NCBI GenBank assembly: GCA_032718475.1
Contig: JAUCBJ010005115.1
Span: 1-58,173 of the forward strand
Source: Nemertoderma westbladi
Lineage: Eukaryota; Xenacoelomorpha; Nemertodermatida; Nemertodermatidae
Length of the DNA stretch: 58,173 bases
Direction of reading: 5' to 3'
Part shown: positions 35,401-49,261 of the stretch, piece by piece
Numbering within the stretch: the first letter of the stretch is position 1
How the letters are laid out: each line of letters opens with the position of its first letter
Notes under the pieces: generated by a model
The model's database searches: none
The model's input: only the letters and a program-made list of their open reading frames with translations
What the model was told of the DNA's origin: nothing
Program-made: the position numbers and the translations under genes

Positions 35401-38400
35401 ACTAAAACATAGAGCACTCGATTTAATACTGTACAGTAGCATAGACGCTACGGACACGGGCAAAACTAAAACATAGAGCACTCGATTTAATACTGTACAG
35501 TAGCATAGACGATACGGACACGGGCAAAACTAAAACATAGAGCACTCGATTTAATACTGTACAGTAGCATAGACGCTACGGACACGGGCAAAACTAAAAC
35601 ATAGAGCACTCGATTTAATACTGTACAGTAGCATAGACGCTACGGACACGGGCAAAACTAAAACATAGAGCACTCGATTTAATACTGTACAGTAGCATAG
35701 ACGATACGGACACGGGCAAAACTAAAACATAGAGCACTCGATTTAATACTGTACAGTAGCATAGACGTTACGGACACGGGCAAAACTAAAACATAGAGCA
35801 CTCGATTTAATACTGTACAGTAGCATAGACGATACGGACACGGGCAAAACTAAAACATAGAGCACTCGATTTAATACTGTACAGTAGCATAGACGATACG
35901 GACACGGGCAAAACTAAAACATAGAGCACTCGATTTAATACTGTACAGTACAGTAGCATAGACGCTACGGACACGGGCAAAACTAAAACATAGAGCACTC
36001 GATTTAATACTGTACAGTAGCATAGACGCTACGGACACGGGCAAAACTAAAACATAGAGCACTCGATTTAATACTGTACAGTAGCATAGACGATACGGAC
36101 ACGGGCAAAACTAAAACATAGAGCACTCGATTTAATACTGTACAGTAGCATAGACGTTACGGACACGGGCAAAACTAAAACATAGAGCACTCGATTTAAT
36201 ACTGTGCAGTAGCATAGACGTTACGGACACGGGCAAAACTAAAACATAGAGCACTCGATTTAATACTGTACAGTAGCATAGACGATACGGACACGGGCAA
36301 AACTAAAACATAGAGCACTCGATTTAATACTGTACAGTAGCATAGACGTTACGGACACGGGCAAAACTAAAACATAGAGCACTCGATTTAATACTGTACA
36401 GTAGCATAGACGTTACGGACACGGGCAAAACTAAAACATAGAGCACTCGATTTAATACTGTACAGTAGCATAGACGATACGGACACGGGCAAAACTAAAA
36501 CATAGAGCACTCGATTTAATACTGTACAGTAGCATAGACGTTACGGACACGGGCAAAACTAAAACATAGAGCACTCGATTTAATACTGTACAGTAGCATA
36601 GACGATACGGACACGGGCAAAACTAAAACATAGAGCACTCGATTTAATACTGTACAGTACAGTAGCATAGACGCTACGGACACGGGCAAAACTAAAACAT
36701 AGAGCACTCGATTTAATACTGTACAGTAGCATAGACGATACGGACACGGGCAAAACTAAAACATAGAGCACTCGATTTAATACTGTACAGTAGCATAGAC
36801 GATACGGACACGGGCAAAACTAAAACATAGAGCACTCGATTTAATACTGTCAGTACAGTAGCATAGACGCTACGGACACGGGCAAAACTAAAACATAGAG
36901 CACTCGATTTAATACTGTACAGTAGCATAGACGCTACGGACACGGGCAAAACTAAAACATAGAGCACTCGATTTAATACTGTACAGTAGCATAGACGATA
37001 CGGACACGGGCAAAACTAAAACATAGAGCACTCGATTTAATACTGTACAGTAGCATAGACGTTACGGACACGGGCAAAACTAAAACATAGAGCACTCGAT
37101 TTAATACTGTACAGTAGCATAGACGTTACGGACACGGGCAAAACTAAAACATAGAGCACTCGATTTAATACTGTACAGTAGCATAGACGATACGGACACG
37201 GGCAAAACTAAAACATAGAGCACTCGATTTAATACTGTACAGTAGCATAGACGTTACGGACACGGGCAAAACTAAAACATAGAGCACTCGATTTAATACT
37301 GTACAGTAGCATAGACGTTACGGACACGGGCAAAACTAAAACATAGAGCACTCGATTTAATACTGTACAGTAGCATAGACGATACGGACACGGGCAAAAC
37401 TAAAACATAGAGCACTCGATTTAATACTGTACAGTAGCATAGACGTTACGGACACGGGCAAAACTAAAACATAGAGCACTCGATTTAATACTGTACAGTA
37501 GCATAGACGATACGGACACGGGCAAAACTAAAACATAGAGCACTCGATTTAATACTGTACAGTAGCATAGACGATACGGACACGGGCAAAACTAAAACAT
37601 AGAGCACTCGATTTAATACTGTACAGTAGCATAGACGATACGGACACGGGCAAAACTAAAACATAGAGCACTCGATTTAATACTGTACAGTAGCATAGAC
37701 GTTACGGACACGGGCAAAACTAAAACATAGAGCACTCGATTTAATACTGTACAGTAGCATAGACGCTACGGACACGGGCAAAACTAAAACATAGAGCACT
37801 CGATTTAATACTGTACAGTAGCATAGACGCTACGGACACGGGCAAAACTAAAACATAGAGCACTCGATTTAATACTGTACAGTAGCATAGACGTTACGGA
37901 CACGGGCAAAACTAAAACATAGAGCACTCGATTTAATACTGTACAGTAGCATAGACGTTACGGACACGGGCAAAACTAAAACATAGAGCACTCGATTTAA
38001 TACTGTACAGTAGCATAGACGCTACGGACACGGGCAAAACTAAAACATAGAGCACTCGATTTAATACTGTACAGTAGCATAGACGCTACGGACACGGGCA
38101 AAACTAAAACATAGAGCACTCGATTTAATACTGTACAGTAGCATAGACGATACGGACACGGGCAAAACTAAAACATAGAGCACTCGATTTAATACTGTAC
38201 AGTAGCATAGACGTTACGGACACGGGCAAAACTAAAACATAGAGCACTCGATTTAATACTGTACAGTAGCATAGACGATACGGACACGGGCAAAACTAAA
38301 ACATAGAGCACTCGATTTAATACTGTACAGTAGCATAGACGATACGGACACGGGCAAAACTAAAACATAGAGCACTCGATTTAATACTGTACAGTAGCAT

Positions 38401-40308
38401 AGACGATACGGACACGGGCAAAACTAAAACATAGAGCACTCGATTTAATACTGTACAGTAGCATAGACGATACGGACACGGGCAAAACTAAAACATAGAG
38501 CACTCGATTTAATACTGTACAGTAGCATAGACGATACGGACACGGGCAAAACTAAAACATAGAGCACTCGATTTAATACTGTACAGTAGCATAGACGATA
38601 CGGACACGGGCAAAACTAAAACATAGAGCACTCGATTTAATACTGTACAGTAGCATAGACGATACGGACACGGGCAAAACTAAAACATAGAGCACTCGAT
38701 TTAATACTGTACAGTAGCATAGACGCTACGGACACGGGCAAAACTAAAACATAGAGCACTCGATTTAATACTGTACAGTAGCATAGACGTTACGGACACG
38801 GGCAAAACTAAAACATAGAGCACTCGATTTAATACTGTACAGTAGCATAGACGATACGGACACGGGCAAAACTAAAACATAGAGCACTCGATTTAATACT
38901 GTACAGTAGCATAGACGTTACGGACACGGGCAAAACTAAAACATAGAGCACTCGATTTAATACTGTACAGTAGCATAGACGATACGGACACGGGCAAAAC
39001 TAAAACATAGAGCACTCGATTTAATACTGTACAGTACAGTAGCATAGACGCTACGGACACGGGCAAAACTAAAACATAGAGCACTCGATTTAATACTGTA
39101 CAGTAGCATAGACGATACGGACACGGGCAAAACTAAAACATAGAGCACTCGATTTAATACTGTACAGTAGCATAGACGCTACGGACACGGGCAAAACTAA
39201 AACATAGAGCACTCGATTTAATACTGTACAGTAGCATAGACGCTACGGACACGGGCAAAACTAAAACATAGAGCACTCGATTTAATACTGTACAGTAGCA
39301 TAGACGCTACGGACACGGGCAAAACTAAAACATAGAGCACTCGATTTAATACTGTACAGTAGCATAGACGCTACGGACACGGGCAAAACTAAAACATAGA
39401 GCACTCGATTTAATACTGTACAGTAGCATAGACGATACGGACACGGGCAAAACTAAAACATAGAGCACTCGATTTAATACTGTACAGTAGCATAGACGCT
39501 ACGGACACGGGCAAAACTAAAACATAGAGCACTCGATTTAATACTGTACAGTAGCATAGACGCTACGGACACGGGCAAAACTAAAACATAGAGCACTCGA
39601 TTTAATACTGTACAGTAGCATAGACGATACGGACACGGGCAAAACTAAAACATAGAGCACTCGATTTAATACTGTACAGTAGCATAGACGTTACGGACAC
39701 GGGCAAAACTAAAACATAGAGCACTCGATTTAATACTGTACAGTAGCATAGACGTTACGGACACGGGCAAAACTAAAACATAGAGCACTCGATTTAATAC
39801 TGTACAGTAGCATAGACGATACGGACACGGGCAAAACTAAAACATAGAGCACTCGATTTAATACTGTACAGTAGCATAGACGATACGGACACGGGCAAAA
39901 CTAAAACATAGAGCACTCGATTTAATACTGTACAGTAGCATAGACGCTACGGACACGGGCAAAACTAAAACATAGAGCACTCGATTTAATACTGTACAGT
40001 AGCATAGACGTTACGGACACGGGCAAAACTAAAACATAGAGCACTCGATTTAATACTGTACAGTAGCATAGACGATACGGACACGGGCAAAACTAAAACA
40101 TAGAGCACTCGATTTAATACTGTACAGTAGCATAGACGTTACGGACACGGGCAAAACTAAAACATAGAGCACTCGATTTAATACTGTACAGTAGCATAGA
40201 CGTTACGGACACGGGCAAAACTAAAACATAGAGCACTCGATTTAATACTGTACAGTAGCATAGACGTTACGGACACGGGCAAAACTAAAACATAGAGCAC
40301 TCGATTTA
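29458..40308. repeat. 10.9 kb satellite array, 64 bp unit, about 168 copies
   Basis: The unit begins actgtacagtagcatagacg, continues with a variable base plus tacggacacgggc, and ends gcactcgatttaat. Copies are nearly identical. The main variation is the base before tacgg (C, T or A). Secondary variants are tgtgcag or tatacag for tgtacag, and a 5-base insertion (acagt duplicated) that makes 69 bp units. The start of each unit contains a perfect 12-base palindrome, tactgtacagta. Because 64 is not a multiple of three, each frame is open for only about three units (192 bases), explaining many identical 63-codon frames on the minus strand; these are not genes. Extreme homogeneity implies recent amplification or ongoing conversion. 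Confidence 0.97.
34655..37560. repeat. Higher-order structure inside the 64 bp array
   Basis: Writing each unit by its variable base, the order C(69 bp), C, A, T, T, A, T, T, A, T, A occurs starting at about 34655 and again at about 35940. The distance is 1,285 bases, exactly 19 units of 64 plus one of 69. In both, the fifth unit carries the tgtgcag variant. A third run with the same order begins near 36846 with a modified first unit (actgtcagtacagt) and without the tgtgcag variant. Blocks of many units, not single units, have therefore been copied. Confidence 0.75.
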
Positions 40309-40446
40309 AGTCTTTCCACGATTATAAATTCGATTACAGGTAAGGTTTGTAGGATCGAAACTTACATTATTGTCGAGGTATTATCAATTGTTCGTTGGAT
40401 TGTGATTTATATAAAAACATGTTAACATTTTGACAATATCTCATTC
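40309..40446. other. Right flank of the 64 bp array
   Basis: The array stops abruptly within a unit (...tcgattta|agtctttcc). No remnant of the unit is seen beyond. Nothing else was recognised. Confidence 0.5.
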
Positions 40447-40792
40447 ATGGTTGGAATACCTATGTTAAGCAGGAATACGATAAATCTAGACAAGCATTTC
40501 TTAGCTGGAGAACCGCCGGATCACCTCGGCGAGGATTCTTACATGATATTTTTTATGGGTGCAAGGGCTAATTATAAACGAGTATTGCGCGCCTGTAAAA
40601 AAGCAAGAACAAAAACCAAGAAGGATCAATAAAAAAAAAGGATCAATTGGCCGAATTTCTGATCATTTACTGGGAATGGAGCAATGGAGGGTGAACATAA
40701 TAAATTTAGGTCGCAAGTTCACAAATGCCGCAATGCCTGTTCCTAACGTTGTTGAGGGAGATTTCTGGTCCCGAAAAATGCAAAAAAAATAG
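40447..40792 (+). other. Unrecognised short reading frames
   Basis: ATG 40447 opens 61 codons (MVGIPMLSRNTINLDKHFLA ... ending KKARTKTKKDQ). A second frame open to 40792 overlaps it and continues with GSIGRISDHLLGMEQWRVN and ends DFWSRKMQKK. A poly(A) run at 40631-40639 sits where the two could be joined by a frame slip. The composition looks more protein-like (charged, balanced) than the surrounding AT-rich DNA, but I know no match. It could be a small gene, an exon or a mobile-element scrap. Confidence 0.2.
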
Positions 40793-42320
40793 TAAAATGT
40801 GGAAAACCCATATTGAAAATATATTTAATTTAATAATGATACAGATCAAGAGTCTGTTTTGAGAACTTTTTCAAATTTTGATTTTAGTGATTTTAATTTT
40901 GTTACTGTAGAATAATTATTTGTTGCTATTAATAATAATATTCTTATACGTTGTTTAGTTACGAATATTTATTTATAACTTACAGTATTGTACTCCAATT
41001 TACTATAAGGCCCTTTGGCCACCTCGTAATTATTCATTACGTGCAATTAAGTAGCGTACAACAATGCGGTGCGAATATTATTTAAAATACCTCGACTGAC
41101 TAACGATGAGCCTGCGAGTAGGTCGTTGACTTTCGGCCAGCTTAATCCGCCTACTGTATGTTCCTACATATTCGCCACTCGTCGCTGGAAAGTCTGGTTA
41201 AGAGATTGTCTAATTCCGACAACATTTTATTGATTTTTTAATTATTGTTTTGAGTGTTTGTGCTCTTAGTTACTTATAATTATGGGGATGTTATTTATCT
41301 GAAATAAAACTTAATACTAAATATAATAATATACTGTACCTCCCATTTCTTTGATTTTAATCCGTTTAAGGGGTGGCGGGGGGGGGGGGGGGGGGGGGGG
41401 TTAGCACCCCCAATTTAATCTCACATTTTTGTGTCTCTGGACCATAACATTGGGTGAAAATTATTTTTTGTGATACTAAACATCGTTTGGACTGTGTGAG
41501 AATAGCCAAACCAAATATTTTTAAAATTGGCCCCATCATGGCCAAAAGTGCCTTTTTGCGCCAAGGGCTATTTCTCCACCAATATTTGTTGAAAAGTGTC
41601 GAAATTTGGAATATAGGTTCAGAAGAATCCTGCATCCAATTGTTCTGAACAAATTTTGCCTCAAATGCTCTGGAGCCTTCTTAGAACAAAAAGGCCCCAA
41701 AAAGGGCATTTTTTGGGCCTTTTTGAAAAAGGCTCCAGGACATTTACAACCAAATTTGTTAAGAACAAGTATGGGGAAGGGTAATCTTAACAAGTGTACC
41801 AAATTTCAACTCATTTCAGTTAAAATTGGCGGAGAAATAGCCTTTTTCAGAGAAAAAACGTCATTCTGAAATATGGGTGTTTAAAGTTTAAGGAACAATT
41901 CAAACCTTCCCGCTATTTTAGATAATACAAATTTTCTATGTTCAAAAATAACTTTGTAAAAAATGAATGAAATCCAACGAAATTGCCATGCTTGCTAAAC
42001 ATATAACTAGTAAAACAACTTTTTAGCAATTTTATTCAATCTGTACCGTGAGAGCCTTTTTTATGTAAAGGGCCCGTACAATTGTAAAATATAGTGCTGC
42101 TCGAAGGCTTTTCAAAAATCAGACTAGCTCTTACGTTTTGGGTAATAACTTGAGTTTGAGTAAAGATATGAGAAAACTGCTTGCAGAATTTAAATCTCCA
42201 TTAAATTCGGCATATGATAGAATAAAAAAAACGTTTTTGTCAATTTCCAAAATAGGTGCAAAATAATAATAGCTACTGCAGTAGGCCCTACTTATAAATA
42301 ATATAATGGTGTATGTAAAT
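40793..42320. other. AT-rich DNA with a poly(G) run and a hairpin
   Basis: No gene was recognised. It includes 23 consecutive G at 41378-41400, the hairpin listed separately, and text such as tttttgcgccaagggct that reads like a dispersed non-coding repeat. Confidence 0.4.
41670..41738. repeat. Hairpin of about 70 bases
   Basis: ctggagcctt (41670-41679) is exactly inverted at 41729-41738. Inside, aaaaaggcccc pairs with gggcctttttg, so most of the segment can fold into one long imperfect stem. Confidence 0.7.
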
Positions 42321-42400
42321 AATTAAATCACTCATGAAATATTTAAATCACTCATGAAATATTTAAATCACTCATGAAATATTTAAATCACTCATGAAAT
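42321..42400. repeat. Four-copy 20 bp tandem repeat
   Basis: Four copies of atttaaatcactcatgaaat, the first with one substitution. Followed at about 42419-42480 by three diverged copies of a unit containing attgcggcaataaataatt. Confidence 0.9.
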
Positions 42401-42496
42401 ATTTAAAAGATGTTCAATTATTATTGCGGAAATAAAAATTTATTGCGGCAATAAATAATTATTGCGGCGATAAATAATTATGTAATATAATTATAA

Positions 42497-45400
42497 AGTA
42501 ATAATATGTCCATGTCTGTAACATGTCCATGCCTGTATAAAAAATATACCTATGTATGAATAAAATGACCAGACAATGTCCAGTCCATGTCTGTAATAAT
42601 ATGTCCATGTCTGTAATAATATGTACATGTCTGTAATAATATGTACATGTCTGTAATATGTCCATTGCTGTAATAATATGTACATGTCTGTAATAATATG
42701 TCCATGTCTGTAATAATATGTCCATGTCTGTAATAATATGTACATGTCTGTAATAATATGTACATGTCTGTAATAATATGTACATGTCTGTAATATGTCC
42801 ATGGCTGTAATAATATGTACATGTCTTTAATAATATGTCCATGTCTGTAATAATATGTACATGTCTGTAATAATATGTCCATGTCTGTAACATGTCCATG
42901 CCTGTATAAAAAATACACCTATGTATGAATAAAATGACCAGACAATGTCCAGTCCATGTCTGTAATAATATGTCCATGTCTGTAATAATATGTACATGTC
43001 TGTAATAATATGTACATGTCTGTAATATGTCCATGGCTGTAATAATATGTACATGTCTGTAATAATATGTCCATGGCTGTAATAATATGTACATGTCTGT
43101 AATAATATGTCCATGTCTGTAATAATATGTACATGTCTGTAATATGTCCATGGCTGTATAAAAAATATACCTATGTATGAATAAAATGACCAGACAATGT
43201 CCAGTCCATGTCTGTAATAATATGTCCATGTCTGTAATAATATGTACATGTCTGTAATAATATGTACATGTCTGTAATATGTCCATGGCTGTAATAATAT
43301 GTACATGTCTGTAATAATATGTCCATGGCTGTAATAATATGTACATGTCTGTAATAATATGTCCATGTCTGTAATAATATGTACATGTCTGTAATATGTC
43401 CATGGCTGTAATAATATGTACATGTCTTTAATAATATGTCCATGTCTGTAATAATATGTACATGTCTGTAATAATATGTACATGTCTGTAATAATATGTA
43501 CATGTCTGTAATATGTCCATGTATGTAATAATATGTCCATGACTGTAATAATATGTACATGTCTGTAATACTATGTCCATGTCTGTAATAATATGTCAAT
43601 GTCTGTAATAATATGTACATGTCTGTAATATGTCCATGGCTGTAATAATATGTACATGTCTGTAATAATATGTCCATGGCTGTAATAATATGTACATGTC
43701 TGTAATAATATGTCCATGTCTGTAATAATATGTACATGTCTGTAATAATATGTCCATGTCTGTAATAATATGTACATGTCTGTAATAATATGTCCATGTC
43801 TGTAATATGTCCATGGCTGTAATAATATGTACATGTCTGTAATAATATGTCCATGTCTGTAATAATATGTACATGTCTGTAATAATATGTCCATGTCTGT
43901 AATAATATGTACATGTCTGTAATAATATGTCCATGTCTGTAATAATATGTACGTGTCTGTAATATGTCCATGGCTGTAATAATATGTACATGTCTGTAAT
44001 AATATGTCCATGGCTGTAATAATATGTACATGTCTGTAATAATATGTCCATGTCTGTAATAATATGTACATGTTTGTAATATGTCCATGGCTGTAATAAT
44101 ATGTACATGTCTGTAATAATATGTCCATGTCTGTAATAATATGTACATGTCTGTAATATGTCCATGGCTGTAATAATATGTACATGTCTGTAATAATATG
44201 TACATGTCTGTAATATGTCCATGGCTGTAATAATATGTACATGTCTGTAATAATATGTCCATGTCTGTAATAATATGTACATGTCTGTAATAATATGTAC
44301 ATGTCTGTAATATGTCCATGGCTGTAATAATATGTACATGTCTGTAATAATATGTCCATGTCTGTAATAATATGTACATGTCTTTAATAATATGTCCATG
44401 TCTGTAATAATATGTACATGTTTGTAATATGTCCATGGCTGTAATAATATGTACATGTCTGTAATAATATGTCCATGTCTGTAATAATATGTACATGTCT
44501 GTAATATGTCCATGGCTGTAATAATATGTACATGTCTGTAATAATATGTCCATGTCTGTAATAATATGTACATGTCTGTAATAATATGTCCATGTCTGTA
44601 ATAATATGTACATGTCTGTAATATGTCCATGGCTGTAATAATATGTACATGTCTGTAATATGTCCATGGCTGTAATAATATGTACATGTCTGTAATAATA
44701 TGTACATGTCTGTAATATGTCCATGGCTGTAATAATATGTACATGTCTGTAATAATATGTACATGTCTGTAATATGTCCATGGCTGTAATAATATGTACA
44801 TGTCTGTAATATGTCCATGGCTGTAATAATATGTACATGTCTGTAATAATATGTACATGTCTGTAATATGTCCATGGCTGTAATAATATGTACATGTCTG
44901 TAATAATATGTCCATGTCTGTAATAATATGTACATGTCTTTAATAATATGTCCATGTCTGTAATAATATGTACATGTCTGTAATATGTCCATGGCTGTAA
45001 TAATATGTACATGTCTTTAATAATATGTCCATGTCTGTAATAATATGTACATGTCTGTAATAATATGTCCATGTCTGTAATAATATGTACATGTCTGTAA
45101 TATGTCCATGGCTGTAATAATATGTACATGTCTGTAATAATATGTCCATGTCTGTAATAATATGTACATGTCTGTAATAATATGTACATGTCTGTAATAA
45201 TATGTACATGTCTGTAATAATATGTACATGTCTGTAATAATATGTCCATGTCTGTAATAATATGTACATGTCTGTAATAATATGTCCATGTCTGTAATAA
45301 TATGTACATGTCTGTAATAATATGTACATGTCTGTAATAATATGTCCATGTATGTAATAATATGTCCATGTCTGTAATAATATGTACATGTCTGTAATAA

Positions 45401-47538
45401 TATGTCCATGTCTGTAATAATATGTCCATGTCTGTAATAATATGTCAATGTCTGTAATAATATGTACATGTCTGTAATATGTCCATGGCTGTAATAATAT
45501 GTACATGTCTGTAATAATATGTCCATGGCTGTAATAATATGTACATGTCTGTAATAATATGTCCATGTCTGTAATAATATGTACATGTCTTTAATAATAT
45601 GTCCATGTCTGTAATAATATGTACATGTCTGTAATAATATGTACATGTCTGTAATAATATGTCCATGTCTGTAATAATATGTCAATGTGTGTTATAATAT
45701 GTCCATGGCTGTAATAATATGTACATGTCTGTAATAATATGTCCATGTCTGTAATAATATGTACATGTCTGTAATAATATGTCCATGTCTGTAATAATAT
45801 GTACATGTCTTTAATAATATGTACATGTCTGTAATAATATGTACATGTCTGTAAAAATGTCCATGTCTGTAATAATATGCCCATGTCTGTAATAATATGC
45901 CCATGTCTGTAATAATATGTACATGTCTGTAATATGTCCATGGCTGTAATAATATGTACATGTCTGTAAAAATGTCCATGTCTGTAATAATATGCCCATG
46001 TCTGTAATAATATGCCCATGTCTGTAATAATATGTACATGTCTGTAATATGTCCATGGCTGTAATAATATGTACATGTCTGTAATAATATGTCCATGGCT
46101 GTAATAATATGTACATGTCTGTAATAATATGTCCATGTCTGTAATAATATGTACATGTCTGTAATAATATGTCCATGTCTGTAATAATATGTACATGTCT
46201 TTAATAATATGTCCATGTCTGTAATAATATGTACATGTCTGTAATAATATGTACATGTCTGTAATAATATGTCCATGTCTGTAATAATATGTCAATGTCT
46301 GTAATAATATGTACATGTCTGTAATAATATGTCCATGTCTGTAATAATATGTACATGTCTGTAATAATATGTACATGTCTGTAATATGTCCATGGCTGTA
46401 ATAATATGTACATGTCTGTAATAATATGTCCATGGCTGTAATAATATGTACATGTCTGTAATAATATGTCCATGTCTGTAATAATATGTACATGTCTGTA
46501 ATATGTCCATGGCTGTAATAATATGTACATGTCTGTAAAAATGTCCATGTCTGTAATAATATGCCCATGTCTGTAATAATATGCCCATGTCTGTAATAAT
46601 ATGTACATGTCTGTAATATGTCCATGGCTGTAATAATATGTACATGTCTGTAATAATATGTCCATGTCTGTAATAATATGTACATGTCTGTAATAATATG
46701 TCCATGTCTGTAATAATATGTACATGTCTGTAATAATATGTACATGTCTGTAATATGTCCATGGCTGTAATAATATGTACATGTCTGTAATAATATGTCC
46801 ATGGCTGTAATAATATGTACATGTCTGTAAAAATGTCCATGTCTGTAATAATATGCCCATGTCTGTAATAATATGCCCATGTCTGTAATAATATGTACAT
46901 GTCTGTAATATGTCCATGGCTGTAATAATATGTACATGTCTGTAAAAATGTCCATGTCTGTAATAATATGCCCATGTCTGTAATAATATGCCCATGTCTG
47001 TAATAATATGTACATGTCTGTAATATGTCCATGGCTGTAATAATATGTACATGTCTGTAATAATATGTCCATGGCTGTAATAATATGTACATGTCTGTAA
47101 TAATATGTCCATGTCTGTAATAATATGTACATGTCTGTAATAATATGTCCATGTCTGTAATAATATGTACATGTCTTTAATAATATGTACATGTCTGTAA
47201 TAATATGTACATGTCTGTAATAATATGTACATGTCTGTAATAATATGTACATGTCTGTAATAATATGTCCATGTCTGTAATAATATGTACATGTCTGTAA
47301 TAATATGTCCATGTCTGTAATAATATGTACATGTCTTTAATAATATGTCCATGTCTGTAATAATATGTCCATGTCTGTAATAATATGTACATGTCTGTAA
47401 TAATATGTACATGTCTGTAATAATATGTACATGTCTTTAATAATATGTCCATGTCTGTAATAATATGTCCATGTCTGTAATAATATGTCCATGGCTGTAA
47501 TAATATGTCCATGTCTGTAATAATATATCAATGTCTGA
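42497..47538. repeat. 5 kb tandem array of a 20/17 bp repeat
   Basis: Units are taatatgtacatgtctgtaa or taatatgtccatgtctgtaa (20 bases), mixed with 17-base units that lack one taa and usually read atgtccatggctgta. Variants include ctttaa, atgcccatg and aaaatgtccatg. Three copies of a non-repeat insert of about 52 bases (cctgtataaaaaatatacct...) occur at 42532, 42901 and 43153. Three 20-base units equal 60 bases, so frames stay open for very long distances on the minus strand (up to 752 codons of a Tyr/His/Thr/Ile-rich sequence). This is a property of the repeat, not evidence for a protein. Confidence 0.96.
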
Positions 47539-48925
47539 AATTTGACATTAGTTCCGCTGGTTTTCGTAATATGGAAACATTGAAGATTACGTTAAGATAC
47601 GTTCTTGAAATTGTGTTAATTAATTATTGACTTAATTTAGGCCCTAATCAAGTTATTTGGTTGGGGCGGTGTGATGCAGTCAATATTGCAAATTACACAA
47701 TTATCGTTAATTAATGAGTACACAATGTTTATTTTCGCTAAAATATAAATACATAATTATTTACCAATTAAATATATATTTAGACGTCAATTAATAGGGC
47801 AATACAAGTTATAAAGCTACGATAAAATTAAATTAATAAATATATTATATCCAACATGATTAGTACATAATGTAGGCCTACAATGTACAGGAGGACAACA
47901 AGGTAAAACATTCATCAAGATTGCGTTTTATAATTGTAAATTCAAATAATTTAGCGCTATTTAGTGATGCGCTATTGGTCATTATAAGCCCTTACCGGTT
48001 ATTATAGTTATAAGTTAAGAAGCACAAATAGCAATGCGTTATAAATTGTTGGCTTATTATTGTTTAACAGACTTTCAATCTCGTACGCGGTGAGATATTG
48101 AATCGTACAAGCTGATTGTCCCTAACATTTCAAACATCCGTAATAATTTTATTTAAAAAAAATTGTTTAACAACGAAATACGACTCAACATACTGAAGCA
48201 TTTTAGAATGAGACCGACATTGTAGATTTAAAGACTTATTGATAGACTATTTAATTATAACCGGTAGCAAACATTCGACCACACGTGGCTCATTTCGATG
48301 TAACATTTAATAATTATAATAAGAAACTACAATGCATAATAATTAACGATTGATAAAAAACACGCGGTATCCCTACAATTGTAATCGAACTATATGGGAA
48401 ACAGGGAAATAAACAAACTTTATTACCGACATGCGAAATTGGAGGAATGTTGTCGTTTAAAAAGTACAAAAATTTTGGGAAATATTAGGAAGGTTCGAGT
48501 TGGAAAATAACACTAGTTCGCGATTGGCCAGTTGTTCTGTTAGACAGTCGGTGTATGCTAGCAACCCTGGGAGTTTCTATGGGAACTAGGTAGCGTCGTC
48601 ATTGGTAACAAAGATTCCCAAGCCGCCAAACACTGTAACAAATAAAAATAGCTTCAAAGAGAAAACAGATATTAAAGTTAATGTTATTCGATAAAAAATA
48701 TCAATAATATCCCAGCTACGTATTTTTATATAGTAAATAACGAATGACTCATAGATAACATCACATAAATACAAACTCAGTTAGGTACAGTTCGTAGGTA
48801 ATAGAATCCATTGATTAATCGATAGTTGGTAAGTTGGGGACTAAATTGGACTTAGTGGAAGGCTGAGCTGGGGTCGGATGTAGTTGGCTCTAGAGGAGTA
48901 GTATCTCGTTGAGGTCTGCCTTGGC
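47539..48925. other. AT-rich DNA without a recognised gene
   Basis: No repeat, RNA gene or coding frame could be supported on either strand in about 1.4 kb. Confidence 0.4.
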
Positions 48926-49070
48926 TGGTAGGGTACCAAGCACATTGGTCCCCTACTCTTCTTAATATTTATAAACGACCTAATTGATATCACGGTTAAC
49001 CCCACTAGACTTTTTGCCGACGACACCTCGTTGTACATGATATGTAGGTACTTGTGTGCTTGTTTGGGCG
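48926..49070 (+). pseudogene. Short LINE reverse-transcriptase fragment
   Basis: One frame gives GTKHIGPLLFLIFINDLIDI followed by VNPTRLFADDTSLYM, the conserved 'QGT.LGPLLFLI.INDL' and catalytic 'FADD' blocks (FADD at 49013-49024) of Jockey/CR1-type reverse transcriptases. Only about 45 residues remain. Confidence 0.75.
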
Positions 49071-49261
49071 ATTGTTTTGTTTTATGCATCATATTAAAAT
49101 TAGCATAATTTAAAATAATTTAGTACTTTTCTTGATAAGTGCATATGGTTAGTGCGTTAAAATAAGCACCATATGGTCACGGTCACGATCAGTGAAAAAA
49201 GACTAGGCCTATATGGTCAGTAAGATAGAGAATATAGGCCTAACTACTGTACATGTGGAAA

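Noticed and set aside
29444-39148. Dozens of identical 63- to 109-codon minus-strand frames (LYVLVLPVSVASMLLY-like)
   Set aside because: They are produced by the 64 bp satellite; each stops after a few units when the frame rotates.
29458-40308. CRISPR-like appearance of regular repeats
   Set aside because: There are no unique spacers; the whole 64 bp unit is conserved, and the context is a eukaryotic genome.
42459-47531. Very long minus-strand reading frames (up to 752 codons) rich in Tyr, His, Thr and Ile
   Set aside because: They lie wholly inside the 20/17 bp array, occur in several overlapping frames at once, and exist because three units make 60 bases without a stop.
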